The notes: generated from the letters alone by a model not told the origin. Positions 26,073 through 35,413 are shown, counted from the first letter of the stretch. The stretch: DNA of 64,000 nucleotides from Mesorhizobium mediterraneum (GCF_002284565.1 NZ_NPKI01000012.1:205396-269395), one strand, 5' to 3'. Program-made: numbers and translations.

Positions 26073-27408
26073 AGCGCCGCCAGAGGCTCGCGCGTTTTCG
26101 TACCGCGCGCAGTTCATCTTTCTCGGCTGCGCGTATCTCCCGATGTTGCTCGAATGGAATCAGGTATTTCCCGCACTCCAGACAGCTTCTGGGATATCCG
26201 CAAACCGGCTCCCAGCAGCGAACATCGTGGTCTGCGGCAAGGGCTATGCGTTCGAGATGCAGATTGCGTGAGCCTTTGACCAGAATGACTTCGTCCGGCC
26301 GTTGCGTGGCCCTGACGTGCTCGGCGACTTGGCGGACCGAGCGCATTTCGAGGAAGCGGCCACTGTCGCGATCCTCTTGTGCCGCACCGGAGCGATGGGC
26401 ATGCTCGCCGACGAAGACAATCTGGTCGCAAACGGCGCGCGCGCCGCGATAGGCGCTGCCATAGGCCTTTGCCGGCTTGCCGGCATAGTCGGCGATCTGA
26501 CCAAGCACCACGCGCTTGTAGCCGGCATCGGCACGGCCAAGCATGTCGAAAGCCAGCCCGAGCGAATGAAATGGCGTCTTCGCCGTGTCGACGAAGAACG
26601 TCGGCCCGCCACGCACTTGCCATACGCCGCACCGGGTCGGCATCGGCTCGAAGGTAGAGACCCTTTCGGCGATAATCCTGGCATCGACCCCGAGCTCAAG
26701 CGCCGCCGCAGCCGCTGCCGCCACGGCAAGCCAGAAATGTTCGGCGATGAGGCGTGTCCTGAGCGCAAGTGCGCCGCCTGGCCAGTGTATCGTCATGCTC
26801 AGTCGCTGGGGATAGGCGGCATGAATGTCGCATGCGCGGTATCGGGCGCGCTCCGAGCGGCCGAAGGTCACGGACGGCGCAACGGTGTTCAGTGCCATCG
26901 CCGCGATAAGATCATCGTCGACGTTCAGGATGGCGAGGCCGTCCGGTGCCAGCGACTCGACCAGCGCCTGTTTCTCTGCGGCGACAGCAGCTCTGCCGCC
27001 GAATGCCGAGTGGTGCTCGTCGGCAATCAGCGTCATGATGGCGATGTCGGGTTTCAGAACCGAAGCCATCCGCGCCATGTCCCCCTTGGCCATGACCCCT
27101 AGTTCCATCACCGCATAGGCTGAATTTCGCGGCAAGCGCCAAAGCTTTTCGATCAGCCGGTTGAATGTGTTGCTCACCGTCAATTTGTGGACGGAACCGC
27201 TGCCTTCAAGGATATGAGCCAGAAGCTCCGCCGTCGTGGTCTTGGCCGAACTGCCGGTGATGCCGATCACGGTGGCTTTCGTTCGTCGACGGCGCAAGCG
27301 CGCCATCGCTACGCGATATTTGCCCTTCAGTCGCCGCAAATTGGATCGCAAAGGTCCGGCGCGGTCGAGACCGAGCAGGCGTTTTGCTCGTGCGGAAAGT
27401 TGCTCCAT
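26041..27408 (-). CDS. MurF-like Mur ligase family protein with C-terminal Cys cluster
   Basis: A 455-residue protein with a MurF-like core: ATP loop GITGSSAKTTTAELL (about 49-63), VMELGVMAKGDMARMA, MTLIADEHHSAFGG, EKQALVESL and AILNVDDD. Deviations are A for G in the loop (GSSAKT versus GSSGKT) and DTAKTPFHS where MurF has the DSYNANP-type motif. The C-terminus carries four cysteines in CWEPVCGYPRSCLECGKY, a possible metal site not usual for MurF. It lacks mur neighbours and is not in a dcw cluster, so it is not the essential MurF. I chose ATG 27408 (GGGGGAAG upstream); a TTG at 27600 overlapping the GT4 stop would add 64 residues of unconserved look. Confidence 0.78.
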   Translation of the reverse strand: MEQLSARAKRLLGLDRAGPLRSNLRRLKGKYRVAMARLRRRRTKATVIGITGSSAKTTTAELLAHILEGSGSVHKLTVSNTFNRLIEKLWRLPRNSAYAVMELGVMAKGDMARMASVLKPDIAIMTLIADEHHSAFGGRAAVAAEKQALVESLAPDGLAILNVDDDLIAAMALNTVAPSVTFGRSERARYRACDIHAAYPQRLSMTIHWPGGALALRTRLIAEHFWLAVAAAAAAALELGVDARIIAERVSTFEPMPTRCGVWQVRGGPTFFVDTAKTPFHSLGLAFDMLGRADAGYKRVVLGQIADYAGKPAKAYGSAYRGARAVCDQIVFVGEHAHRSGAAQEDRDSGRFLEMRSVRQVAEHVRATQRPDEVILVKGSRNLHLERIALAADHDVRCWEPVCGYPRSCLECGKYLIPFEQHREIRAAEKDELRAVRKRASLWRRFTPFPRRPST

Positions 27409-27596
27409 CTTGTCGACGCTTCCCCCCTGCGGCCCGGCGGGACGACCGGACAGGCGTTCATCTTCTACCTTGTCCACAGCCCGTTGCAACGTTGCGCCAG
27501 AGGGAGTCTGCACCGGCGTTGCCAATGTGAGGTTATGGCTTGGCGGCCGGCCTTCACAAACGCCGCATGATGGCGGGATTGCGGAAGGGCCGATGC

Positions 27597-28787
27597 TCAA
27601 TCCGGCAGCCGCGCCGACAGGTCGTCGACGGCCTGCAGAATCGTCCGTTCGATCGCCGCGAAGGAATGCCTGTCGCGCGCGAACGCCCGCCCCGCGTCGG
27701 CGATCTTAGCGGCCGTTTGCGGCTCTGCGGCGAAGGTCACGATTTTCGCGGCAAGCTCGCCGGCATCGCTGCCGGACAGAAAGTGCGTGCCTGCTTCCAG
27801 GCCGAGCCCCTCGACAGCCTTTTTCGTGGCGCAGACGACCAGTCCGGCGGCCATCGCCTCCAGCACCTTGATGCGGGTTCCGCCGCCGAACCTGAGCGGG
27901 ATCGGCGCATAGCCGGCGGCGGCCAGCAGGTCCGGCAGACGCGGCGGGTTTTCGACGAGATTGAGCCCGTGCGTTGCGCAGTAGTGGCGCACGATTTCGC
28001 GCGGGTTCTTGCCGGCGACGGTGATCGACCAGTCGCGGCCGGACGCCGCAAGGCGCGGCACCATCTTGCGGCCGATCTGCTTGACCGCGTCGATGTTGGG
28101 GAAGTAGCCGAGGTGGCCGATGAAACAGAGGCGGATTTCCTGGTATCGCCGGGCGGCAATCGGCAGGGAAAGCACGGCCTCGTCGGGGATGGGATTGGCG
28201 ATCACCTTGACGAAGTCAGGGGCAGGGGCCGGTCCCAGTGCCAGCGTCGCCCGGTCCGCTTCGGAGCAGACCCAGACCTGGTCGGCCGTCTTCGCGGCCA
28301 GGATATCGGCTTCGCGTGCCTGGGCAATCTTGGCCCGATGCTCGCGAAAACGCCGCAGACGCTGCCACAAGGACAGCGCGCCGATGCGGTCCGCCAGCGT
28401 GCGCGAATCGATGTTGTGCAGGTCGACGACGGTCCGACCGCCATGCTCCGGGGCCAACGCCAGCAATTGCGAAAGTGCGATGTCTTCGACCACGACGAGG
28501 TCGGGCGCAAAATTTTTCCAGATCGCGGCCGCTTCGGCCAGTTCGTCGGCCGGGATCAAATGCACGGTCGGATGCGCGCTGCGCTTCTGCCAGGGGCCGC
28601 GACCGCGGGCCGCCTCGATGATCCGGTGCCGGATGTTGGGCGGCGGGGACGGCGCCGGCCCGCCAGTGAAGCTCACGGTCAGAACTTCGCCGAGCGCGGT
28701 GAGCGCCCGCGCATTGGCGGCGTTCCTGATTTCGGCGCCCGAAACCGGTGGATACGGACAGTCGACCGTGAATTGCAGAATTTTCAT
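27597..28787 (-). CDS. Glycosyltransferase family 4-like protein (GT-B)
   Basis: A 396-residue GT-B glycosyltransferase using a nucleotide-sugar donor. The N-terminal acceptor half starts MKILQFTVDCPYPPVSGAEIR. The C-terminal donor half has LCFIGHLGYFPNIDAVK, PIPLRFGGGTRIKVLEAMA and LVVCATKKAVEGL, the E-x7-E-like motif region of GT4. No signal peptide. It lies immediately upstream of the MurF-like gene on the same strand, and the two frames touch if the TTG start of that gene is used, so they are probably co-transcribed. The combination suggests synthesis of a modified envelope polymer or glycoconjugate (inference). Confidence 0.85.
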   Translation of the reverse strand: MKILQFTVDCPYPPVSGAEIRNAANARALTALGEVLTVSFTGGPAPSPPPNIRHRIIEAARGRGPWQKRSAHPTVHLIPADELAEAAAIWKNFAPDLVVVEDIALSQLLALAPEHGGRTVVDLHNIDSRTLADRIGALSLWQRLRRFREHRAKIAQAREADILAAKTADQVWVCSEADRATLALGPAPAPDFVKVIANPIPDEAVLSLPIAARRYQEIRLCFIGHLGYFPNIDAVKQIGRKMVPRLAASGRDWSITVAGKNPREIVRHYCATHGLNLVENPPRLPDLLAAAGYAPIPLRFGGGTRIKVLEAMAAGLVVCATKKAVEGLGLEAGTHFLSGSDAGELAAKIVTFAAEPQTAAKIADAGRAFARDRHSFAAIERTILQAVDDLSARLPD

Positions 28788-28878
28788 TTTGGCCCCCGCC
28801 TGGATCGTAGCTGGGCACCGATGAAAGCGAAATAGCGCTGGTCAGGCTCAATGCATGTCGCACAAAAGCATGTGCGCT

Positions 28879-29484
28879 TTAGGTGAAGCCGATGAAATCG
28901 TCGGGCGAGGCGCGGCCCATTTCCTCTTCCCAATGGCGGCGGCAGAGCGAGACATAGACATCCTTGCCGATCGCCACCTGTTCGCCCTGTCTCGCCACCT
29001 TGCCGTCGGCGCCAAGGCGCACGACCATCGTCGCCTTGCGGCCGCAGCGGCAGATGGTGCGCACCTCGCGCAATTCGTCTGATATCGCCAGAAGCGCACG
29101 CGAGCCGGAAAACAGCTTGCCCTGGAAATCCGTGCGCAGGCCGTAGCACATCACCGGGATGTCCAGCCGGTCGGCGATGCGGGCGAGCTGCCATGCTTGC
29201 TCCTCCTCGAGGAACTGTGCCTCGTCGACGAAGACGCAATGCACCGTCGTATGGTCGTGATGCTCGGCGACCCGGGCGAACAAATCGTCGCCGTCGCGGA
29301 ACATCTCGGCTTCCGTCTCAAGGCCGATGCGCGACGAGATCAGCCCGGTATCGCCCTTGCGGTAGTGGCCGGCGACGAACAGCATCGTCGTCATGCCGCG
29401 CTCGCGGTAATTGTAGGAAGCCTGCAGCAGCATCGTCGTCTTGCCGGCATTCATCGTCGCATAGTGGAAGTACAGCTTGGCCAT
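28879..29484 (-). CDS. tdk: Thymidine kinase
   Basis: A 201-residue type II thymidine kinase phosphorylating thymidine to dTMP in pyrimidine salvage. P-loop ATMNAGKTTMLL at residues 9-20, catalytic/Mg site VFVDEAQFL, substrate lasso region YGLRTDFQGKLFSGSRALL, and zinc-binding cysteines in ICRCGRKATM with a later SLCRRHW. Length and order are typical. The start at 29484 is the natural family start. It is upstream of the GT4 gene on the same strand with 91 nt between, so it may be a separate unit. Confidence 0.95.
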   Translation of the reverse strand: MAKLYFHYATMNAGKTTMLLQASYNYRERGMTTMLFVAGHYRKGDTGLISSRIGLETEAEMFRDGDDLFARVAEHHDHTTVHCVFVDEAQFLEEEQAWQLARIADRLDIPVMCYGLRTDFQGKLFSGSRALLAISDELREVRTICRCGRKATMVVRLGADGKVARQGEQVAIGKDVYVSLCRRHWEEEMGRASPDDFIGFT

Positions 29485-29751
29485 GCCGCCCTTTTAAGCC
29501 GAGTTCGCATGGCGCGGGGAGGGGGCGTCCTCACATTCCACCGGAAAGGCGCATTTCATCGGAAAAGCGGCTGGCCAGCAGAAAAGCGGCTGGAGCAGCA
29601 GGCAGCGTGTCGCTGATCGGCCAGTCCGCGCCGTTGATCGCGATTGCCTTATTGCTTGAAACCGCACCAGAATGGTGTTTGGCTGACGAAACAAAGCGGA
29701 GATAAAAACCGTAACTTCGCTTCGCCAAAGAATCGAAATGGGAGAATTTTT
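29485..29751. other. Spacer between tdk and choX
   Basis: 267 bases of divergent regulatory space for tdk (leftward) and choX (rightward). It contains a short direct repeat AAAAGCGGCTGG (about 29562-29593, with related copies beside it). I could not assign firm promoter hexamers. Confidence 0.35.
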
Positions 29752-30687
29752 ATGTCGCGTCTCAATTCCTTCGTCGCCGGCCTCGGCCTGGCGGCTTTCC
29801 TGTCCACCAGTGCAGCTTTCGCCGCCGATCCGGAAAGCTGTAAGACGGTGCGTCTCTCCGATGTCGGCTGGACCGATATCCAGGCGACGACCGGCGTCGC
29901 CTCGGTGCTGCTCACCGCGCTCGGCTACGAGCCGGAAGTGATCCAGCTTTCGGTGCCGGTGACCTACGCGTCGCTGAAGAACAAGGACCTCGACGTCTTC
30001 CTCGGCAACTGGATGCCGTCGATGACCGCCGACATCAAGGAGTACACCGCCGACGGCTCGGTCGAGACCGTCAGCGAAAACCTCAGCGGCGCCGGTTACG
30101 GCATCGTCGTGCCGACCTATGTGGCGGACGCCGGCGTCAAGACGCTGACCGACCTCGGCAAGTTCAAGGACAAGTTCGACGGCAAGATCTATGGCATCGA
30201 GGCCGGCAATGACGGCAACCGCATCATCCTCGACATGATCAAGGACCCGGCGACCAATCTCGAAGGTTTCGAACTGGTCGAATCCTCCGAGGCCGGCATG
30301 CTCACCCAGGCCGAGCAGTCGATGAAGAACAACGAATGGATCGCCTTCCTCGGCTGGACGCCGCATCCGGTGATGGGCGCCATGAAACTCGCCTATCTCG
30401 ACGGCATGGGCGACAGCGGCTTCGGCGCCGCCACCGTGCATACCAACGTGCGCAAGGGCTACATGACCGAATGCCCGAATGTCGGCAAGTTCATCGCCAA
30501 TCTGAAGTTCAATCTGGACATGGAAGGCGAGATGATGGACGCGATCCTGAAGGGCGGCGACGCCAATACGGTCGCGACCGACTGGCTGAAGAAGCACCCG
30601 GATGCGGTCACCCCCTGGCTTGCCGGCGTGACCACTTTCGACGGCGGCGATGCGGCGGCGGCGGTCAAGACCGCGCTCGGAAGCTGA
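29752..30687 (+). CDS. choX: Choline ABC transporter substrate-binding protein
   Basis: A 311-residue periplasmic choline-binding protein. The signal peptide ends AAFA before ADPESC. The aromatic box that binds the trimethylammonium group in ChoX is recognisable: SDVGWTDI, LGNWMPS, GAGYGIV and LGWTPHP each supply a Trp or Tyr. It is first in choXWV, followed by a hairpin terminator that would keep choX mRNA more abundant than the permease mRNA. The start at 29752 follows GGGAGAA. Supplies choline for glycine betaine or phosphatidylcholine synthesis. Confidence 0.95.
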   Translation: MSRLNSFVAGLGLAAFLSTSAAFAADPESCKTVRLSDVGWTDIQATTGVASVLLTALGYEPEVIQLSVPVTYASLKNKDLDVFLGNWMPSMTADIKEYTADGSVETVSENLSGAGYGIVVPTYVADAGVKTLTDLGKFKDKFDGKIYGIEAGNDGNRIILDMIKDPATNLEGFELVESSEAGMLTQAEQSMKNNEWIAFLGWTPHPVMGAMKLAYLDGMGDSGFGAATVHTNVRKGYMTECPNVGKFIANLKFNLDMEGEMMDAILKGGDANTVATDWLKKHPDAVTPWLAGVTTFDGGDAAAAVKTALGS

Positions 30688-30721
30688 GCCGATAACCTTG
30701 AATTCGGGATAATTGGAACGA

Positions 30722-30752
30722 GGGCAGCCACGTAGAAAAGGCTGCCCTTTTT
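30722..30752 (+). terminator. Hairpin between choX and choW
   Basis: GGGCAGCC and GGCTGCCC form an 8-bp stem with a 10-base loop followed by TTTTT. It is probably a partial terminator or mRNA stabiliser that sets the choX : choWV ratio. Confidence 0.8.
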
Positions 30753-30810
30753 CATATCCTGTGACAAGATGACCGTCCGGCAAGGACGGCGCCGACAGAA
30801 GAGGGGCTAG

Positions 30811-31665
30811 ATGGATCCGATCTCCAAATTCCTGGTCAGCTACAAGATTCCGATAGGCGCTTGGGGAAAGGCCTTTTTCACCTTCCTCACCGACAATTTC
30901 AACACCGTCCTCAGGGCCTTTTCCAACGGTCTCAATTTCCTGCTCGATGGGATGGTCGACGGACTTCTTCTGTTGCCGCCCGTCCTGCTCATCGCCTTGA
31001 TCGCTTTGCTCGCCTATGTCCTGCAGCGCTCGAAGGGCCTGGCGCTCGCCGTCTTCATCGGATTGCTGTTCATCCTCAACCAGAACCTCTGGAAGCAGAC
31101 GGTGGAGACGCTGGTGCTGGTGGTTGCCGCCGCCGCCGCCTCGATGGCAATCGGCGTGCCGCTCGGCATCTGGGCCGCGCACAAGCCGAAGGTCTACCGC
31201 ATCATGCTGCCGGTGCTCGACCTGATGCAGACGCTGCCGACCTTCGTCTACCTGATCCCGGTGCTGACCTTGTTCGGGCTCGGCAACGCGCCCGGCCTGA
31301 TCGTCACCATCATCTTCGTCATCCCGACCTCGGTCCGTCTCACCCATCTCGGTGTCGTCTCGGTGCCGAAATCGATCATCGAGGCCGGCGAGGCCTTCGG
31401 CGCCACCAGGCGCCAACTGCTCTGGAAGGTCGAGCTGCCTTCGGCCCTGCCCACCATCATGGCCGGCTTGACCCAGTCGATCATGCTGTCGCTGTCGATG
31501 GTGGTGTTCGCGGCCCTTATCGGCGCCGGCGGCCTCGGCACCGAGATCAACCGGGCGCTCGGCTCGCGAAGGATCGACCTCGGGCTCGAGGCCGGCCTCG
31601 CCATCGTCGTGCTGGCCATCGTGCTCGACCGGATGACCCGCATTGGCGTTGGAGGCAAGAAATGA
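30811..31665 (+). CDS. choW: Choline ABC transporter permease
   Basis: A 284-residue inner-membrane permease of the ProW/ChoW type with about six or seven helices. The ABC permease EAA loop is visible at IIEAGEAFGATRRQLLWKVELPSALPTI (in overview), and the N-terminal segments LLLLPPVLLIALIALLAYVL and LLFILNQNLW are typical of ProW-like proteins. The short N-terminal stretch lacks the long soluble extension of E. coli ProW. It overlaps choV by 4 nt (ATGA), giving coupled translation, and acts with choX and choV. Confidence 0.94.
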   Translation: MDPISKFLVSYKIPIGAWGKAFFTFLTDNFNTVLRAFSNGLNFLLDGMVDGLLLLPPVLLIALIALLAYVLQRSKGLALAVFIGLLFILNQNLWKQTVETLVLVVAAAAASMAIGVPLGIWAAHKPKVYRIMLPVLDLMQTLPTFVYLIPVLTLFGLGNAPGLIVTIIFVIPTSVRLTHLGVVSVPKSIIEAGEAFGATRRQLLWKVELPSALPTIMAGLTQSIMLSLSMVVFAALIGAGGLGTEINRALGSRRIDLGLEAGLAIVVLAIVLDRMTRIGVGGKK

Positions 31666-32843
31666 CCGTCGCCGTCGATTTCAGGAATGTCGATATCGTC
31701 TTCGGCAGCGACCAGGCCGGCTCGCTGGCGCTCATCGACAGCGGCGCCACCCGCGCCGAGATCCTCGAAAAGACCGGCAATGTGCTGGGCTGCGCCGGGG
31801 CAAGCCTCACCGTGCATGAAGGCGAGATTTCCGTGCTCATGGGCCTGTCCGGCTCCGGCAAGTCGACGCTGCTGCGCGCCGTCAATCGGCTGAACGTCGT
31901 TTCGCGCGGCCAGGTTCTGGTCAAGGACGGCGACAAGACGGTCGATGTCGTCACCTGCGACGAGGCTACCCTGCGGCGGCTGCGACAGAAGCAGGTGGCG
32001 ATGGTGTTCCAGCAGTTCGGCTTGCTGCCGTGGCGCACGGTGGAGGAGAATGTCGGCCTCGGCCTCGAGCTCGCCGGCGTGCCCGAAGCCGAGCGCAAGG
32101 AGCGCGTGCATCGCCAGCTCAAACTGGTCAATCTCGACCAGTGGTCGAAGAAATACGCGCATGAGCTTTCCGGCGGCATGCAGCAGCGGGTTGGCCTCGC
32201 GCGCGCGTTCGCCACCGAAGCGCCGATCCTGTTGATGGACGAGCCGTTCTCGGCACTCGACCCGCTGATCCGGACCAAGTTGCAGGACGAGTTGCTGCAG
32301 CTTCAGGCCGAGCTGAAGAAGACCATCATCTTCGTCAGCCACGACCTCGAGGAGGCGCTGAAGATCGGCAGCCACATCACCATCATGGAAGGCGGGCGCA
32401 TCGTGCAGACGGGCGCGCCGGAAGACATCGTGCTGCGCCCCGCCAACGACTATGTCCGCGACTTCATCGCCAATGTGAATCCGCTCTCGGTGCTGACCGC
32501 CTGGAACGTGATGCGCGACCGCCGCGACCTCGACCACGGCGAGGACGGCTGGGTGTGGCTCGACCGCCGCAAGACGACGCGTTTCAAGATCGACGAGCAC
32601 GGGCTGGTGGCGGCGGCCGAGCGCGACGGCAAGCCGGCGTTCTGGGTGTCCTGCGCCGATGTCGAGGCGCAGCCGGAGGAGACGGCGCAGGTGTTCTGGG
32701 CCAATCCCGGCACCTCGCTGAAAACCGTGATGCTGGCCATGCACCGCTCGCAGACCGCGCCCGTGGCGCTGTTCGACGATCAGTCGCGCTTCGTCGGCGC
32801 CATCGGCATCAGGGATGTGTTGAGCGCGGTGTTGCGGCGGTAG
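31662..32843 (+). CDS. choV: Choline ABC transporter ATP-binding protein
   Basis: A 393-residue ATPase of the ProV/OpuAA type. Walker A GLSGSGKSTLLRAVN, Q-loop MVFQQFGLLPWRTV, signature ELSGGMQQRVGLARA, Walker B ILLMDEPFSALDP and switch His in IIFVSHDLEEALKI. After the ATPase core a C-terminal CBS-like regulatory region (from about residue 280; ending FVGAIGIRDVLSAVL) is present, as in ionic-strength-sensing family members. The start ATG at 31662 overlaps the choW stop. Last gene of choXWV; a palindromic repeat follows. Confidence 0.95.
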   Translation: MTVAVDFRNVDIVFGSDQAGSLALIDSGATRAEILEKTGNVLGCAGASLTVHEGEISVLMGLSGSGKSTLLRAVNRLNVVSRGQVLVKDGDKTVDVVTCDEATLRRLRQKQVAMVFQQFGLLPWRTVEENVGLGLELAGVPEAERKERVHRQLKLVNLDQWSKKYAHELSGGMQQRVGLARAFATEAPILLMDEPFSALDPLIRTKLQDELLQLQAELKKTIIFVSHDLEEALKIGSHITIMEGGRIVQTGAPEDIVLRPANDYVRDFIANVNPLSVLTAWNVMRDRRDLDHGEDGWVWLDRRKTTRFKIDEHGLVAAAERDGKPAFWVSCADVEAQPEETAQVFWANPGTSLKTVMLAMHRSQTAPVALFDDQSRFVGAIGIRDVLSAVLRR

Positions 32844-32865
32844 AAAAGTCAAACGCCGAGCTTGG

Positions 32866-33024
32866 GCGCCCCCCTCTGTCCTGCCGGACATCTCCCCCAC
32901 TTGGGGGGAGATCGGCAGTTTCGCAGACGGCTCTCACACTCCAAACGTTGGTAGTTGGCGAAATCGGCGATGACAGCCAATCTCCCCACCTGTGGGGGAG
33001 ATGTCCGGCAGGACAGAGGGGCGC
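32866..33024. repeat. Long inverted repeat element, family D
   Basis: A 159-bp element with terminal arms of about 33 bp (left GCGCCCCCCTCTGTCCTGCC, right its imperfect complement) and a less paired centre. It fills the spacer between the convergent choV and histidine kinase genes and could act as a terminator in both directions. This arm sequence differs from the family A repeats. Confidence 0.85.
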
Positions 33025-33056
33025 GAAGGAATGCTGCCTTGGCCCGATACAGCAAG

Positions 33057-34463
33057 CTACGTTGCCAGCGGCAAGCTCAGCTCCGTCAGCAAGCCGCCGC
33101 CGGGGTGATTGGACAGGCTTACCTCGCCGCCGGCGCTGCGGGCGATGTTGCGGGCGATCGTCAGGCCAAGGCCGAGGCCGCCGGTCTGGCGGTTGCGGGA
33201 CTGTTCCAAGGGCACGAACGAGCCGAACACCGCGTCGAGCTCGGCCTGCGGTATGCCTGGCCCCTCGTCGCGTATGGCTAGCGTGATGGTCTTTCCCGAT
33301 CGATGCAGGCTGAGATGGGCCGTCCTGCCGTAGGTCACGGCGTTTTGGACGAGATTGGTGACGCAGCGCCTGAGCGCGACCGGCCGCGCAAGGCAGATGA
33401 GGCCGCGCGACCGCGTGTCGTCATTGTCGAACGAAACCTCTTCGTAGCCGTCGGCGACCGATTCCACGAGCGACCAGAAATCGATCCGCTCGCTCTTCTC
33501 CTCGGTCACCTCGAAGGTGGCGAAGTCGATAACCGAGCTGGCAATCGCCTCGATGTCGGCGAGATCGTGCGCCAGTGCGGCGCGAACCGCCGATTTCCGC
33601 AGCAGTTCGAGACGCAGCCGCATTCTTGTCAGCGGCGTTCGCAGGTCGTGCGCGAGCGCTGCCGCAAGATGTTCGCGATCCTCGACATAGTCGCGCAGCC
33701 TTGCCTGCATGGCATTGACCGCTTTTGCCGCGGTGCGGATCTCGCGACTGCCGGTCTCGATGATCGGCGGGCTCTTCAGGTCGTTGCCGATCCGTTTCAC
33801 TGCGGTTTCCATCATCCGGTAGGGCGCGGTCAGCCGGCGCAGCGACCATATCGACATGGCCACCACCAGCCCGGCGATCAAGGCATAGAGCGGCAGGCTG
33901 TCGAAGCTCAATATCGGCCCCATCGGAGTGTTCGGCTCGGTGAAATTCAGCCATTGGCCGTCGGCGAAGCGGAGCGACGCTGTCAGCTTGTCGCTCTGGG
34001 CGAAATCGGCGGCCAGCACCAGGAGGTCTCGCTCGACCTCGCCGACATCGCGACCCTCGATCGCGCCCCCGTCGTCGGCTTCCCGTGTCGCCGGATCGCG
34101 CCGAACCCGCGCATCGGTAATGCCGAATTTCGACAGCCGCCCGACCAGTATGTCCTCCAGTTCGGCCAGTTCGTCGTCGCCCGCTATCGACAAGGCGACG
34201 GCGGGCGTGTCCGAAACGGTAAGCGCGTAGGTCGCGTTGGACAGGCCGGATGCGGTGGCCTTGCGTGCTTCGGGCGAGGCGGCATGCATCAGCTGCACCA
34301 GCGAGAAGGCGCGATCATTGAGCCTGTAGAGATCGACCACGCCGTTGGCGGCGGCACGGTCGCGCGAGACGATGTAAAGCGTCGTGATCTGGCTGATCAG
34401 CAGGCCGGCGATGACGATGAGCAGCACCCAGACGGGCAGGGTCTGCGGCAGGACGCGTCTCAT
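33057..34463 (-). CDS. Two-component sensor histidine kinase
   Basis: A 468-residue inner-membrane sensor kinase. TM1 near residues 12-30 and TM2 near 190-208 flank a periplasmic sensor domain of about 160 residues. A HAMP segment (LRRLTAPYRMMETAVKRIG) is followed by the DHp box LAAALAHDLRTPLTRMRLRLE with the phospho-His, then N box LVQNAVTYG, G1 box IRDEGPGIP, and G2 GGLGLGLTIARNIA. The ATG overlaps the stop of the response regulator by 4 nt, so the pair is one operon. EnvZ/OmpR class. The signal is unknown. Confidence 0.93.
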   Translation of the reverse strand: MRRVLPQTLPVWVLLIVIAGLLISQITTLYIVSRDRAAANGVVDLYRLNDRAFSLVQLMHAASPEARKATASGLSNATYALTVSDTPAVALSIAGDDELAELEDILVGRLSKFGITDARVRRDPATREADDGGAIEGRDVGEVERDLLVLAADFAQSDKLTASLRFADGQWLNFTEPNTPMGPILSFDSLPLYALIAGLVVAMSIWSLRRLTAPYRMMETAVKRIGNDLKSPPIIETGSREIRTAAKAVNAMQARLRDYVEDREHLAAALAHDLRTPLTRMRLRLELLRKSAVRAALAHDLADIEAIASSVIDFATFEVTEEKSERIDFWSLVESVADGYEEVSFDNDDTRSRGLICLARPVALRRCVTNLVQNAVTYGRTAHLSLHRSGKTITLAIRDEGPGIPQAELDAVFGSFVPLEQSRNRQTGGLGLGLTIARNIARSAGGEVSLSNHPGGGLLTELSLPLAT

Positions 34464-35176
34464 TCGGAGGTCGTTTCGGGCAGGAACTGATAGCCGCCGC
34501 TGCGCACGGTCAGGATCAGTTTCGGCGTTTTCGGGTCGTCCTCCATCTTGCGCCGCAGCCGGCTGACCAGAATGTCGACGCTGCGATCGAAGCTGTAGCC
34601 GCTGTCGCCGCCTGACAGTTCGATGAGCTGGTCGCGGCTCAGCACGCGCTGGGCGCTCTTGACGAAAGTCTGCAGCAGGTTGAACTCCGCCATGGTTAGC
34701 TCGACCCTGACATCGCCCGGCGCCATCAGCCGGCGGCGCGAACAGTCCATCGTCCAGCCGGCGAAATGGTAGATCTGCCGCGAGGTGGGCCGCCGCGGCT
34801 CGGCGGCGCCGTTGCGCCTAAGCACGGCTCGGATGCGCGCCAGCAGCTCGCGCGGATCGAAAGGTTTCGGCACGTAATCGTCGGCGCCCATTTCCAGCCC
34901 GACGACGCGGTCGGTCGTCTCGGTGACGGCGGTCAGCATGATGATCGGTGTCGCATGGTTGGCGCGAAGATCGCGGCAAAGCTCCAGCCCGCTCTTTCCG
35001 GGCAGCATGACGTCCAGAACGATAAGGTCCACCTGCGCGCGGCGCAGGACGGCTTCCATCTCGGTACCGTCGGCGGCGACCGACGTGTGCAGCCCTCGTT
35101 TCTGGAAGAACTCCTGAAGCAGGTCGCGAATGCCCTTGTCGTCGTCGACGATCAGTATGTGCGCGTCGGATTTCAC
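34460..35176 (-). CDS. OmpR family response regulator
   Basis: A 238-residue DNA-binding response regulator. The receiver domain has ILIVDDDKG (acidic pair), LIVLDVMLPGKSG with the phospho-accepting Asp, MLTAV and DYVPKPFDPREL with the conserved Lys. A winged-helix output domain follows (LTMAEFNLLQTFVKS, RVLSRDQLIEL, RSVDILVSRLRRKMEDDPKTP, in overview). The start is taken as GTG 35176, which gives the normal length; frames further upstream add a tail not seen in the family. It pairs with the overlapping histidine kinase. Divergent from two small secreted proteins, which are possible targets. Confidence 0.93.
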   Translation of the reverse strand: MKSDAHILIVDDDKGIRDLLQEFFQKRGLHTSVAADGTEMEAVLRRAQVDLIVLDVMLPGKSGLELCRDLRANHATPIIMLTAVTETTDRVVGLEMGADDYVPKPFDPRELLARIRAVLRRNGAAEPRRPTSRQIYHFAGWTMDCSRRRLMAPGDVRVELTMAEFNLLQTFVKSAQRVLSRDQLIELSGGDSGYSFDRSVDILVSRLRRKMEDDPKTPKLILTVRSGGYQFLPETTSE

Positions 35177-35413
35177 TGAGAGCCCTGCTGTCACTGATGG
35201 CTGAAACCGCCGTTCGATAATCACCCACACGATAGAATTCAGGCCATATGTTGGCCGGTGACGACAAGCTACCCCGAACAGGTTGCTCAGAAACAATCCA
35301 GAAACAAAATTCTACAGTTCGGAAAAACTCCCGAAAAAAATCAAAGGCATAAGTGGTGCCGTGGCGGTCAGGTCATCGGCTGCGGCACGCGTTACGGGAT
35401 TACGGACAAACCA

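Noticed and set aside
26041..27408. Essential peptidoglycan ligase MurF
   Set aside because: Not in a division/cell-wall cluster, altered ATP loop and substrate motif, and an added Cys cluster.
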